In this document: in pieces, positions 17,867 through 27,400 of the stretch
Numbering within the stretch: the stretch's first letter is position 1
Layout: each line of letters starts with the position of its first letter
Source: Sulfurimonas hydrogeniphila
GTDB lineage: Bacteria > Campylobacterota > Campylobacteria > Campylobacterales > Sulfurimonadaceae
NCBI RefSeq assembly: GCF_009068765.1
Contig: NZ_CP035534.1
Location: forward strand, 1,922,001 to 1,986,000
Length of the DNA stretch: 64,000 bases
Direction of reading: 5' to 3'
Notes under the pieces: model-generated
Told to the model about the DNA's origin: nothing
The model's database searches: none
Seen by the model: the letters and a program-made list of their open reading frames with translations, nothing else
Program-made: the position numbers and the translations under genes

Positions 17867-18453
17867 TCCATTGTCCCCCATAATTTTACTAATTCGGGAT
17901 TTACACACCCAAGTTCTTTCGTATATAAAATACAAGGATAACGCCATCCAAAATCTTGATGCTGCTGAAGCTTTCCTACCGGTTTATATGGCATTTTGTA
18001 TATTTTCAACAGCCGTAAAAAGTTTTTTTCAAGATTTCCATATGTATATTCTATTCCCTCTTCTAGCATTTTACCATACATATAATGTTTTACCGCTTCT
18101 ATAATAACTTTTGTCGTCTTCATACTTCTGTATTTTTTATCAACAAAGATTCGTGACATCTCGCCAAGTTTGTTTTTTTCAAACATACTGTTGTCAAACC
18201 TTGCACTGTTTTGTGTCGGATATCCAATGGGAGAATTATAAATCAGGCGTACTGTTGCACAGACATTCTCTTCTTCATCCAATGCTGCAAAATGTACCGA
18301 ATATGCGTCATATTTGTCATACTCTTTTTCATCTTTAAGAGCATTTTTTTCCAGATATTCCGGATATATTTCCCTCAGTATTTTATACCTAAAAGCAAAA
18401 ACTTTGTCCAGGGTTTTTTTATCGCTTACCTCTAAAAATGTAAAATTCATCAT
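17863..18453 (-). CDS. LuxI/FeeM-like N-acyltransferase (autoinducer-synthase superfamily)
   Basis: The 196-residue protein carries the polar residues of acyl-homoserine lactone synthases in order: R22 in FAFRYKIL, the acidic stretch with D46 and D49 (EYDKYDAYS), R69 in ATVRLI, and E98/R101 in GEMSRIFVD. These match the LuxI positions R24, D45, D48, R69, E100 and R103. The same fold occurs in FeeM-type N-acyl amino acid synthases and in exosortase-associated acyltransferases, so the product may be an acyl-amino acid rather than a homoserine lactone. No LuxR is nearby. It is the first gene of the four-gene operon and overlaps the receptor gene. Confidence 0.7.
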   Translation of the reverse strand: MMNFTFLEVSDKKTLDKVFAFRYKILREIYPEYLEKNALKDEKEYDKYDAYSVHFAALDEEENVCATVRLIYNSPIGYPTQNSARFDNSMFEKNKLGEMSRIFVDKKYRSMKTTKVIIEAVKHYMYGKMLEEGIEYTYGNLEKNFLRLLKIYKMPYKPVGKLQQHQDFGWRYPCILYTKELGCVNPELVKLWGTME

Positions 18454-18462
18454 CTTCCGGTT

Positions 18463-18933
18463 TTATGACTGCTGCAGTTCTTTGAGTTTTTCTTTGACAG
18501 CTTCTACATGTCCTTTGACACGCACTTTTTCCCATTTCGCACGCACAATGCCCTCAGGGTCTATAATGAATGTGGAACGGACAATGCCCATATACTCTTT
18601 GCCATAGTTTTTCTTCAACTGCCACACACCGTACTTCTGCATCATCTCGGTACTTTCATCACTCAAAAGCGTAATGCCTAAATTGTGTTTTTCTATGAAG
18701 TTCCTGTGCTTTTTCGTACTGTCTGCACTCACCCCAAGAATCACCGCATCCAATGATGAAAAATCCGGAGCAGCCTCCGTAAACTCACAGGCTTCTGTTG
18801 TACATCCCGGGGTATTGTCTCTCGGGTAAAAATACAACACTATCCATTTTCCTTTTAAATCCCGCAGACACATCTCAACATCATCCTGATTCGGCAGGCA
18901 AAAATCCGGTGCCTTCTCTCCAACTTCTATCAT
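18463..18933 (-). CDS. bcp: Thioredoxin-dependent thiol peroxidase (Bcp/PrxQ)
   Basis: The 156-residue protein starts at ATG 18933 after a strong GGAGG. It reduces hydroperoxides with electrons from thioredoxin. PRDNTPGCTTEACEF contains the peroxidatic Cys and, five residues later, the resolving Cys that marks the PrxQ type. APDFCLPNQ opens the thioredoxin fold and VRSTFIIDPEG is the usual strand region. It lies 9 nt upstream of the acyltransferase gene on the same strand and could be cotranscribed. Confidence 0.93.
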   Translation of the reverse strand: MIEVGEKAPDFCLPNQDDVEMCLRDLKGKWIVLYFYPRDNTPGCTTEACEFTEAAPDFSSLDAVILGVSADSTKKHRNFIEKHNLGITLLSDESTEMMQKYGVWQLKKNYGKEYMGIVRSTFIIDPEGIVRAKWEKVRVKGHVEAVKEKLKELQQS

Positions 18934-18971
18934 TTTCTTTCCTCCTAAAAATAAATTTAACATGCAAACTT

Positions 18972-19010
18972 CAAAGCCACTCTCAGCCCGCACTAAAGTA
19001 CGGGTTCCAG
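18972..19010 (+). repeat. Dispersed hairpin repeat, copy 1 (short form)
   Basis: CCCGCACT-A-AAGTACGGG is a near-perfect hairpin with arms CCCG/CGGG, preceded by AAGCCACTCTCAG and followed by TTCC. It is in the gap upstream of bcp with copies 2 and 3. Confidence 0.8.
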
Positions 19011-19021
19011 TAAACCGCCTT

Positions 19022-19060
19022 CGAAGCCACTCTCAAGTCCGCACTGACGTACTAATTCCG
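19022..19060 (+). repeat. Dispersed hairpin repeat, copy 2 (degenerate)
   Basis: AAGCCACTCTCAAG then TCCGCACTGACGTACTAATTCCG repeats copy 1 fifty bases downstream. The right arm is mutated so the hairpin is weaker. It is a direct tandem relative of copy 1. Confidence 0.65.
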
Positions 19061-19081
19061 AAAAAATATCAATATGTACTT

Positions 19082-19150
19082 CGGAACCGGTACTTTTAAC
19101 GCTAAAGCGTAACTTAGAAAAAAACTAAATTTTTTTCTGCAGTGCCGGCT
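19082..19150 (-). repeat. Dispersed hairpin repeat, copy 3 (long three-hairpin form)
   Basis: Read on the minus strand this 69-base element matches copy 4 at 32835-32903 at 67 of 69 positions. The arms are CCGG/CCGG instead of CCCG/CGGG; the two differences sit at paired positions and preserve the stem. Between the arms are two inner hairpins, AGAAAAAAA/TTTTTTTCT and ACGC/GCGT. With copies 1 and 2 it fills the intergenic space between bcp and the DUF420-like gene. Confidence 0.85.
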
Positions 19151-19172
19151 AATTGCTTTAAAAGCGCTATTG

Positions 19173-19652
19173 CTAGTAAACAAACAACAGCAAATATACC
19201 CAAATACCGCTAAATGAAGTAAAAACTATACCCAAAAAAGTTTTCAAAGCCAATAATTTATGCTCATTGGACTTTAACCCAGGAAGCACTCCTTTTATAG
19301 CCTGATAATTTGCTTTTGCTATTGTACGACTCCAGTATACCAATGTAAGTACGGCTATGATTACATGTAAGCCCAGTACAAGAGAAGCGTAAGTATGTGA
19401 AACACCGCTTCCTTCCATAAAAGCATCAAATCCTCCGCCCATACGGACACCGTATTCAAAGTATCCGACAACAATGACCGATACTGCAAAAATGGTATTT
19501 TGAATAATTCCGTGCGCCCTGTAAAGCTTTTTTCTTGCCAAAGATATTGCTCCATATACCAATAATGGCAAAACTGCTACAATAAGTGTCACAACATCCA
19601 TAAACAAAGGGGCTCTTGTTCCCAAAAACCCCTGCGTAAACATATAATCCAT
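19173..19652 (-). CDS. DUF420-like membrane protein
   Basis: The 159-residue protein has four hydrophobic segments with His residues near their ends: YRAHGIIQNTIF, LGLHVIIAVLT and NEHKLLALKTFLG. This arrangement and the final FSGIWVYLLLF fit the DUF420 family, members of which assist haem-copper oxidase assembly in Bacillus (CtaM). The match is by pattern only. It is the last gene of a cluster with a DedA gene, 3 nt apart. Confidence 0.5.
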   Translation of the reverse strand: MDYMFTQGFLGTRAPLFMDVVTLIVAVLPLLVYGAISLARKKLYRAHGIIQNTIFAVSVIVVGYFEYGVRMGGGFDAFMEGSGVSHTYASLVLGLHVIIAVLTLVYWSRTIAKANYQAIKGVLPGLKSNEHKLLALKTFLGIVFTSFSGIWVYLLLFVY

Positions 19653-19655
19653 ATC

Positions 19656-20255
19656 TTATGCCTTTCTTTTTTGATAAGTGTAGTATATCCAGACTAATAT
19701 TACCAACAAAACAAAAACTATTATAGTTATCTCTTTTAAGTATTCTTGTATAAGCGTCTCATTTTCTCCTATAAAATAGCCCAAAAGTGTCAAAATCAGC
19801 GCCCAGATTCCGGCTCCCAGCGTGGTAAAAAAAGAAAACTCAACGATATTCATGCGGGCAAGTCCTGCCGGAATCGAAATAAGCTGTCGAATTCCCGGAA
19901 TAAGCCTGCCTGTAAAAGTAGAGATATGCCCGTGGCTTTGAAAATAATTTTCCATTTTATCAAGTGTCTCTGGAAAAATAAAAAAATATTTCCCGAATTT
20001 CAAAAGAAATTTCCGTCCCAGTGTCAGTGCCAGATAGTAATTCACAAAAGCTCCAACCAAAGAACCGCCCAAAGCACTTCCCATAATGTAAGCTATGCTC
20101 ATATCTCCTTTTGCTGCCAGATATCCGGCAGGAACCAAAACAATTTCACTCGGAAAAGGAATAAAAGAAGATTCAATCGCCATCATAATAAAAATACCGG
20201 GATATCCCCAGTCAAATATCAAATCTACCAAATCCTGCGCCAGTTCCTGTATCAT
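19656..20255 (-). CDS. DedA-family membrane protein
   Basis: The 199-residue protein has the DedA core: ESSFIPFPSEIVLVPAGYLA, GSALGGSLVGAFVNYYLA with GRKF, and GRLIPGIRQLISIPAGLARM, the F/H-x(3)-GR-x-(I/V)-P-x-x-R motif. DedA proteins flip undecaprenyl phosphate or phospholipids at the inner membrane. That role would fit the next gene upstream, murG, whose product uses the same lipid carrier; the two overlap by 4 nt. Confidence 0.9.
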   Translation of the reverse strand: MIQELAQDLVDLIFDWGYPGIFIMMAIESSFIPFPSEIVLVPAGYLAAKGDMSIAYIMGSALGGSLVGAFVNYYLALTLGRKFLLKFGKYFFIFPETLDKMENYFQSHGHISTFTGRLIPGIRQLISIPAGLARMNIVEFSFFTTLGAGIWALILTLLGYFIGENETLIQEYLKEITIIVFVLLVILVWIYYTYQKRKA

Positions 20256-21274
20256 TTCATCTTCTTTTGTACATCTTGAATCATCTGCTGTGCGACATTC
20301 CCGTTTGTGTAGTGCAGAAGCTTTTCACTCTTTTTTTTGAGTTGCGGATTTTTAAGTACCTTGATTAGTTTTGGTTTCAAATTTTTCCCTTCACGTTCGC
20401 ACCATGCCACATTGTCTTTGACAAGAAACTGCGCATTATAATACTGATGATCACCTGCAGCATGCGGATAGGGAACAAAAAACGCAGGACACCCGTTTGC
20501 TGTGAGTTCCCAAAGTGTTGAAGCGCCTGCACGCGAAACAGCCAAATCGGCACGTGTAATCAACTCCGGCAGTTTTTTTGTAAATCCATAAAGCTCAACT
20601 GAAACACCAAGTCTGTCATACTCCTGCCTGACCCTTTCATAATCAGCCTCTCCGGCCTGGTGTATGATGGCAATATCCATCTTTTGCAACTTATAGGCTA
20701 CATGTAAAGCCAAATCATTAATTGCCTTTGCCCCATGAGAACCGCCTAAAAATATAATGGTTTTCAGTTTGTCTCTGCACCTGGCATTTTTATAAAAAAA
20801 CTCTTTGACAGGATACCCCTTTACAGGAGAATTTTTGTCATAAGCAGAAATGAAACTTTTGGCATATTTTTTTAAAAGCCTGTTGAGTCTGCCCTCAACC
20901 GAATTTTGCTCATGAATAAAAAGCGGTATAAAAAGGCTCAAAGAAGCAAAAGATGCCGGTGCCGCAGAAAATCCGCCAACACTGTAAACTGCTTGTATTT
21001 TATGTTTTTTCAGAATCTTTCTTGCCTCCAAGAAGGCTTGAAAAACCTTATAGAGTGCGTTTATCTTTGCAATACCCTTTTTGTTCACAACACCCGTTGT
21101 TTCTAAAAAATAGACATTTGAAAAATTACTGTATTTTTGAAAATATTTTCTGTCCTGTCCCGAGGTCGAACCGACAAAAATCACCTCATATCCATCAGCT
21201 ACAGCAGCCTCTGACAAAGCTTCGGCAATCATCAAATGCCCGCCTGTTCCGCCGCCTGTAATACATAGTTTCAT
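20252..21274 (-). CDS. murG: UDP-GlcNAc:undecaprenyl-pyrophosphoryl-MurNAc-pentapeptide transferase
   Basis: The 340-residue GT28 enzyme converts lipid I to lipid II at the inner face of the membrane. GGGTGGHLMIAEAL is the first glycine loop, SVGGFSAAPA the second motif, FLGGSHGAKAIND the third, and AVSRAGASTLWELTANG plus PYPHAAGDHQYYNA bind the UDP-GlcNAc donor. It follows ftsW by 12 nt, the common division-cluster pairing. Confidence 0.96.
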   Translation of the reverse strand: MKLCITGGGTGGHLMIAEALSEAAVADGYEVIFVGSTSGQDRKYFQKYSNFSNVYFLETTGVVNKKGIAKINALYKVFQAFLEARKILKKHKIQAVYSVGGFSAAPASFASLSLFIPLFIHEQNSVEGRLNRLLKKYAKSFISAYDKNSPVKGYPVKEFFYKNARCRDKLKTIIFLGGSHGAKAINDLALHVAYKLQKMDIAIIHQAGEADYERVRQEYDRLGVSVELYGFTKKLPELITRADLAVSRAGASTLWELTANGCPAFFVPYPHAAGDHQYYNAQFLVKDNVAWCEREGKNLKPKLIKVLKNPQLKKKSEKLLHYTNGNVAQQMIQDVQKKMK

Positions 21275-21286
21275 ACCCGCTTTTCC

Positions 21287-22453
21287 TTAATTCATTTTTG
21301 CTTTTTTCGATGCCATCAACACCATACCAACACCAAAAGCAGCACCAAGCATTGCCGAACCGCCATAAGAGAGAAAAGGAACAGAAATCCCTTTAATAGG
21401 TGTTATACCGCTTATTCCATAGGCATTTACCAAGAAAGAAAAGGAGAGGATCAGTCCGATGCCGATACTAAAGAGATATATACTTGTATCTTTGGTTCTG
21501 TTGGCTATTTTAAATATACGCTGAATCATCCACAAAAAGATGAAAACAACACATAAAACACCAAAAAATCCAAACTCTTCCGCAAGTCCTGCCAAAACAA
21601 AGTCTGTATGTACCTCGCTTAAAAAACCGAGTTTAAATGTTCCGTTTGCAAGGCCTGTACCAAAAAGACCGCCATTGTGTATAGCATTGAGAGAGTGCCC
21701 TATCTGATATGGTTCAACTTCAACAGGCACCCGAAGTTTATCGGCAATCGCATCAGGCAAAAGATCAAGCACAGAGTTTTGTGCCAAAGCCCACCATGAT
21801 TTGATCCTGAGTATTCTGTGCTGTGCCGTTACAATAAAGAGGATAACTGCTCCAAAAATCACACCCAGGATAGAAAAGAAAAACCGAAAACTGCTCCCTG
21901 CAAAAATCAGCATAAAAAGCAAAGTAGCTCCGAGAACAACAACCTGACCCAAATCTTTTTGCAAAAAGGCTATAATAAACATTGCCCCTAAGAAAATAAC
22001 AGCATAGGGCATAAATCTTTTAAACTCGCCACTCAGTCCCATACCGTCATGATGCCCGAGTTTTCGAGAGAAGCTCCAGGCCAGAAAATAGATAAAGCCC
22101 ACTTTGAAAAACTCAACAGGAGCAAGCGAAAAGCCGGCTATTTTAATCCATCGTTTTGCTCCGCCGACTTCAGAAACAATACTTTCAGGCAAAAAAGGCA
22201 TGGCTATCATTAAAATCAGAGAACCAAAAAAGAGAGTGAAACCTATGGGTTTGAGCCATCTGTCCGGATCAAGCTGTGAAAGCATAAAAATTATGATCAG
22301 ACTCATGAGCCCAAAAACAGTCTGTCTTATGGCAAAATGAAATTCATTCACGCCAAACAAGAGTGTAGTATACGGCGTCAGCGTATACGAAAGTACTATA
22401 CTGATACCAATCAAAAGTGACACGAGGGTAAAAAGCTTTCTGTCTGCGTTCAC
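21287..22453 (-). CDS. ftsW: FtsW/RodA-family lipid II polymerase, FtsW type
   Basis: The 388-residue SEDS protein has about ten membrane helices. Landmarks are KRWIKIAGFSLAPVEFFKVGFIYFLAW (only its start and end are diagnostic: KRWI and EF-K), QKDLGQVVVLGATLL, the large loop ending QIGHSLNAIHNGGLFGTGLANG, and VPFLSYGGSAML. SEDS proteins polymerise peptidoglycan with a class B PBP. Pairing with murG favours FtsW over RodA. Confidence 0.93.
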   Translation of the reverse strand: MNADRKLFTLVSLLIGISIVLSYTLTPYTTLLFGVNEFHFAIRQTVFGLMSLIIIFMLSQLDPDRWLKPIGFTLFFGSLILMIAMPFLPESIVSEVGGAKRWIKIAGFSLAPVEFFKVGFIYFLAWSFSRKLGHHDGMGLSGEFKRFMPYAVIFLGAMFIIAFLQKDLGQVVVLGATLLFMLIFAGSSFRFFFSILGVIFGAVILFIVTAQHRILRIKSWWALAQNSVLDLLPDAIADKLRVPVEVEPYQIGHSLNAIHNGGLFGTGLANGTFKLGFLSEVHTDFVLAGLAEEFGFFGVLCVVFIFLWMIQRIFKIANRTKDTSIYLFSIGIGLILSFSFLVNAYGISGITPIKGISVPFLSYGGSAMLGAAFGVGMVLMASKKAKMN

Positions 22454-22460
22454 GCTTGCT

Positions 22461-22985
22461 CTACTTTATCTTGTTTATTTTTAAAACAAATTCCACTTCG
22501 GGTTTGGAGAGATGCAGTTCTTTGGAAATCGTTTCTATGGGAACACCCTGTTTAAACAGCGATATGATTTTTTCATCATCATTCCCGTGAATAGATGCAG
22601 GAATAGAGATCTGCTTGACACCGCTTTCAAGCTGCAGTATTTTGTTTTGTATTTCATGTTCAATGATATTGATATTGTTTTGCAGCTGCTTTATCGCCAA
22701 AGAGAGCGGATGCACCATATCATATACACTGCGTTCTATTTCCTGATAAATCTCCTCATCAGTCATTCTTTGTGAATTGTCTTTTATACTGCTTTGTGTC
22801 TGGTCAAGTTTTTTTTTCAGATAATAAAACTCTCTGTTTAAATCTTCAACCACAGAAGCAACTGAGCGAATGTTTTTTGAATACTCGGCATCTTTTGTAT
22901 AGACATAATAGAGCAGATAGAGAATAATCGCACCGAGTATGACAATAAGATATTCTATATTGAAACTGAATTGATCCAAATTCAC
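22461..22985 (-). CDS. Membrane-anchored coiled-coil protein with C-terminal helix-turn-helix-like segment
   Basis: I do not recognise a named family. The 174-residue protein has one TM helix (YLIVILGAIILYLLYYVY, about 12-30), a long coiled coil (about 40-130), and a compact end KELHLSKPEVEFVLKI that looks like a small helix-turn-helix used in DUF6115-like proteins. Located immediately before ftsW and murG (7 nt), it may act at the division or elongation site. The overlap of 4 nt with the next gene upstream indicates cotranscription. Confidence 0.75.
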   Translation of the reverse strand: MNLDQFSFNIEYLIVILGAIILYLLYYVYTKDAEYSKNIRSVASVVEDLNREFYYLKKKLDQTQSSIKDNSQRMTDEEIYQEIERSVYDMVHPLSLAIKQLQNNINIIEHEIQNKILQLESGVKQISIPASIHGNDDEKIISLFKQGVPIETISKELHLSKPEVEFVLKINKIK

Positions 22986-23506
22986 TGTTTTTTCTCTTTG
23001 GATTCACGGATTAATATACGTTCACGTGCAGTCAGGTAAGCAGCCCACTCTTTTTCATCACGCTCATGCATTCTGACAATCTGTGCCAAATTTGGAGAAA
23101 GTGCCTTAAAAAACACACCGATATCACGTTTGGGATGTACCGGCATACTAATGCGTCCATAATACTCTTTTCCTTCTTGCAGCATAGGTTCTTCGAGTTC
23201 AAAATGTTCAAATCCGATAGCACGAATATGCGCTTCATTTGTCAAAGAGAGCCTTTTTGGTGTTTCATTTTTTAAAAACATCTCCAAAGCGTCTATTTTT
23301 CGGTGAAGTTCCACCATAAGGTTCAGCAAAACAGGATCGCTTTCTGCTGTTTCACCTCGGGCTTTTGCAAGCTTGAGCCACTGTGAAATCGGATCATCAT
23401 CACTTTCACTGAGTTGCTGATACTCTCTTTCATATGCGTCTTTGTTTAAATCGGCTTCTGAAAAAACTATAGCAATCGGTGCGGGAACTAAACGGGGTTT
23501 ATTCAT
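22982..23506 (-). CDS. Hypothetical protein, possibly PilZ-like
   Basis: The 174-residue cytoplasmic protein has no signal or TM segment. An N-terminal helical half (about 1-95) with DPISQWLKLAKAR and LMVELHRKIDALEMFL is followed by a beta-rich half with IRAIGFEHFELEE, KEYYGRISMP and KRDIGVFFKAL. The second half loosely resembles a PilZ barrel but the RxxxR and DxSxxG c-di-GMP motifs are not clear. Start and stop overlap both neighbours by 4 nt. Confidence 0.7.
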   Translation of the reverse strand: MNKPRLVPAPIAIVFSEADLNKDAYEREYQQLSESDDDPISQWLKLAKARGETAESDPVLLNLMVELHRKIDALEMFLKNETPKRLSLTNEAHIRAIGFEHFELEEPMLQEGKEYYGRISMPVHPKRDIGVFFKALSPNLAQIVRMHERDEKEWAAYLTARERILIRESKEKKQ

Positions 23507-24381
23507 GAGAGTGTCCTGTCAATAATAATTAAAATTAAAAAGGCAATGCCCAGATAGCCGTTGACGGTAAAAAAAGCACGGTCTATTTTTGTAAAATCTT
23601 TTCGTACAAGCATTTGCTCATAATAAAGTACAAAACCACTGCCCAAAGCCGCTGCGTACGCAAACATGCCAAGATCTGCCGCCCATACAAAAAGCAGCCA
23701 GAACAAAACGGCCAAGGCATGAAAAAGAGCAGAGATAAAGAGTGTGGCATCTGCTCCGTAACGCGACGGTATAGAGTAAAGATCATTGTCTTTGTCAAAA
23801 TCTATATCCTGTAAAGAATAGAGCAGGTCAAATCCTGCCACCCAAAAAATGACACCCAGAGAAAGCAGGACAGACCATAAAGGTATAGCCGCATTGACCG
23901 CAACCACTCCGGCAATCGGGGCCAGTCCAAGTGCTATACCCAAAACCACATGTGCCAAAGACGAAAAACGCTTAAAATAAGAGTATGCAGCCAGAACAAA
24001 TAAAATAGGAATACTCAGAGCAAAGGCAAGAGAATTTATCATATAGGCTACGGCAATAAAAATAAGCGCATTTACAATGACAAATATAAGTATGCTTCCC
24101 CTGTCAAGTCTGCCGTCTACATTCGGACGGCTGCTTGTTCTTGGGTTTTTTGCATCAATATCACGATCGGCATAACGGTTTACACCCATTGCAAAATTTC
24201 TAGCACTGAGTGCCGCCAAAACACCAAGAACCAAAAGCCATAAACCGAACCAACCATCCGCTGCCACTATCATCGCTATAAAAATGAATGGCAGGGAAAA
24301 GACGGAATGTTCAAACATCACAAGTTCATTAAAATCTTTTGCTTTTTGTAGTATCCGCTGCAAATCAAACCTCATCTTCAC
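23503..24381 (-). CDS. mqnP: UbiA-type polyprenyltransferase of menaquinone biosynthesis (MqnP-like)
   Basis: The 292-residue membrane protein has seven to nine helices. The two aspartate motifs that bind the prenyl diphosphate are NRYADRDID (about 80) and DLLYSLQDIDFDKDNDLYS (about 195). RTSSRP follows the first, typical of the family. In Campylobacterota, which use the futalosine pathway, the UbiA protein is assigned to prenylation of 1,4-dihydroxy-6-naphthoate. The mqnC gene elsewhere in this window supports that choice over ubiquinone. Confidence 0.85.
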   Translation of the reverse strand: MKMRFDLQRILQKAKDFNELVMFEHSVFSLPFIFIAMIVAADGWFGLWLLVLGVLAALSARNFAMGVNRYADRDIDAKNPRTSSRPNVDGRLDRGSILIFVIVNALIFIAVAYMINSLAFALSIPILFVLAAYSYFKRFSSLAHVVLGIALGLAPIAGVVAVNAAIPLWSVLLSLGVIFWVAGFDLLYSLQDIDFDKDNDLYSIPSRYGADATLFISALFHALAVLFWLLFVWAADLGMFAYAAALGSGFVLYYEQMLVRKDFTKIDRAFFTVNGYLGIAFLILIIIDRTLS

Positions 24382-24416
24382 TCTTTTTTATATTCTATCT
24401 AAATGTGATTTAAATT

Positions 24417-27400
24417 TTAATGATATTGTGCAACTCCTGTTTCAAATGCTTCAATATATTCATAAAGCACTTCTGTTTTGTTTTTGTGTTGCAAAGCATT
24501 TTCTTCCAAGGCACTCTTTTCTGTCTCTTGCATGAGGGTGTAGAGTTCCTCAAGAAAAAGTGCCCCTGCCGCACCTTTTATTTTGTGTGCCGTCTCATAT
24601 ATTTTTTTGTTGTCTTCGCGAACAAAGGCATCTTCAAGAAGAGGTACAAGCTCATGCAGACTCTCTAAAAACAACCTCAAAAGTTTTAATCCGACCTCTT
24701 TGCTGACACCTACTTTTTTATTTACCTGCAGTAAGATTTTTTCTATATCTATTTGTATGACATCTCTGTGTTGTCTTGAGTATTTTGACAAAATCGTTTC
24801 CAGTTCCTCACTGTCTATCGGCTTGCTCAGATACTCATTCATACCGCAGGCAAGAAATTTTTCCCGGTCTCCTTTGATGGCATTTGCCGTCAGTGCCACA
24901 ATGGCAACATCAGACTGCAGTTCTTTGCGTATAAGTTTTGTCGCTTCAAGACCATTCATCACCGGCATATTTATATCCATAAAAACCAGATCATACTCGT
25001 TTTGTGCCACTTTATCCACGGCCTCTTTCCCGTTATGTGCAAATTCGAGGGTTATATTTGTATACTTCCTGAAAATTGACTCTATCAGCATTCTGTTTAT
25101 TTCATAATCTTCTGCGACAAGTACATGTAAAGAGAGCTTGTCACATACCCCCTCTTGCTGACACTCTCCATATATATTGTCTTCTTGGAGCGTTTCTTCA
25201 TCCGCATCACACAGATCAAAATCCAGATAAAAGAAAAATTCACTGCCTTTGTCTTCAACAGACTCTACCCGCAGTTCACTGCCAAATACATGAAGCAGAT
25301 CAGCACTGATGCTCAAACCGAGTCCTGTTCCTCCGAATCTTCTCGTTATCGATGTCTCCGCCTGGGCAAAAGGCTTGAATATCTCTTCGAGTTTGTCCTG
25401 TGCAATGCCAATGCCACTGTCTTTGATACTAAAATGGAGTCTTTGCTGTGTCGCAGTTTCCCTGACCAAAGATATACTCAACTTCACAGTACCGCATTCG
25501 GGAGTAAATTTAATGGCATTTGAGAGTAGATTTATCATGACCTGTCGCAGACGGGTAGCATCACTGTACAAACATACAGAGATAGCATTGTCAATTTCAA
25601 GTGTATAGTGCAGGCCTTTTTCGTCTGCTACTGATTTGAGCAGTTCATAGGTTGTTGCAAATTCCACAAAAGGATTCAACGGCACCTTTTCAAGTGAGAT
25701 TTTATTGTTGGTTATTTTTGAAGAGTCTAAAATATCATTGACAATATTGAGCAGCGTTTTTGTCGAAGAGCTGATAACATTGAGATATTTTTCCTGTGTC
25801 GCATCCAGCCGTGTTTTACTCAGCAACTCCGTAAAACCCAAAATTCCGTTCATCGGAGTTCTGATTTCATGACTCATATTTGCCAAAAACATTGCCTGTG
25901 CTGTTTCGGCTGCTTCAGCCTTTTTTCTACTCTCCACCAAAGAGGTTACATCTTCACGAATTGCCATATATTCTATAATCTCATTATTTTCATCATGAAT
26001 GGGAATAATAGAGCTTTTGACATAGTAACTGCTGCCGTCTTTTGCTCTGTTGGCAAACTCTCCCTGCCAGATATTTCCTTTTTTTATTTCTCTCCACATC
26101 TCGGCAAAGACCTCGTCAGGCACATCCGGATCACGGACAATACTGTGCGCCTGACCGATAAGTTCTTCTTTTTTATACCCGCTCACCTCTTCAAAACGTT
26201 CATTCACATAGGTAATGTTTCCCAAAGTGTCTGTTCTTGAAATAATAACAACACTGTCAAGTGCTTTTAAAAACTCGTCAAGTTTAAACTTTGACGCTTT
26301 AAAGTGCTTCTCTTTTTCCTTCAACTCGGTTGTCACATAGTCAATCAGATTAAAAAGGGCACTGTCTGTTTTGGAACTGTTTTTCAGTTTTCTTTTTTCA
26401 TTGAGCGTATGCTTGCGTGTTTGGGTCCCTTTTTCACGCAAAAATAAAATTGTTGTCGTGATATTGAGCAGTCTTGCTTTTTTTTCATTTAAGAAAAACT
26501 CTCCAAAGGTAAAAAAACCGCTGGTGGGTGCAATATTTTCAAGCAATCGAAATATTTTCTCCAGCTCTTTGTCCAAAAACTGTTTTCTTGCAATACAGGA
26601 GTATATAAAGCAGGCCTGCAAAGAGTCTGTATCCGTTATGCCTTCTTTGAGAGTATACTGGTTCACAAGAGTTCTGCTGCCTATACCAAAACGCACCTCT
26701 TCTCCCTCCGCCAAATTACCGCCGTACAATAAACTTCCGTCATCAAACATACTGAGCATGGATCTTGCGACAGGCATATCTTTTTCCTGGCAGATGAGCG
26801 GAAATTCTATCGTTGAAGCCGGCATATTGTCCACGGCGAAATCACCAAGCACTTCGGCATACACATCTTTGATAGGACGGTGATCGATTTCATATACTCT
26901 TGCACCTTCGGATTTTGTAATCATAAAAGTCGGGCCGACAGCTCTCCAACCCAGGTTATAATCCTGAAACACTTCCAGTGCCTCCCCTTGCAGGGTAACA
27001 CATACCGCACCACCGTCAAACACTTTGTCTTCAAAAACTGTATAGGTCTGTTGAAAATGAAGCATATCTGCAGCCATCCCTCCGGCAATGACCGCATGAT
27101 TGAAATTACAGGAGGCAAGCCCTTCAAGGTACTCCTCTCCGTTATGCTGCAGACCGTCCAAAAAGGTAATGACACATTTTGTATCTTTGCCAAAAATCTT
27201 TTTTGACAAAGTGTGCCCGAGTCTATAAGAGTCCTCTCCTCTTTCATAATATGCATGCAGCGTTGTTTTTTCAAAAAGTGTTATGCTGACAACCGTACTG
27301 CTGTCGAGCATCTCTCCGTTTGCAATTTCTCCTGCCGCAGAAGCACCGATGAGCAGGGCATCTGTAAAAGTCGCATATATCTCTGCAGCGGTTTTTTGCA

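Noticed and set aside
18934-18993. Extended N-terminus of the peroxiredoxin
   Set aside because: GGAGG within the extension directly precedes ATG 18933, the normal start of the family.
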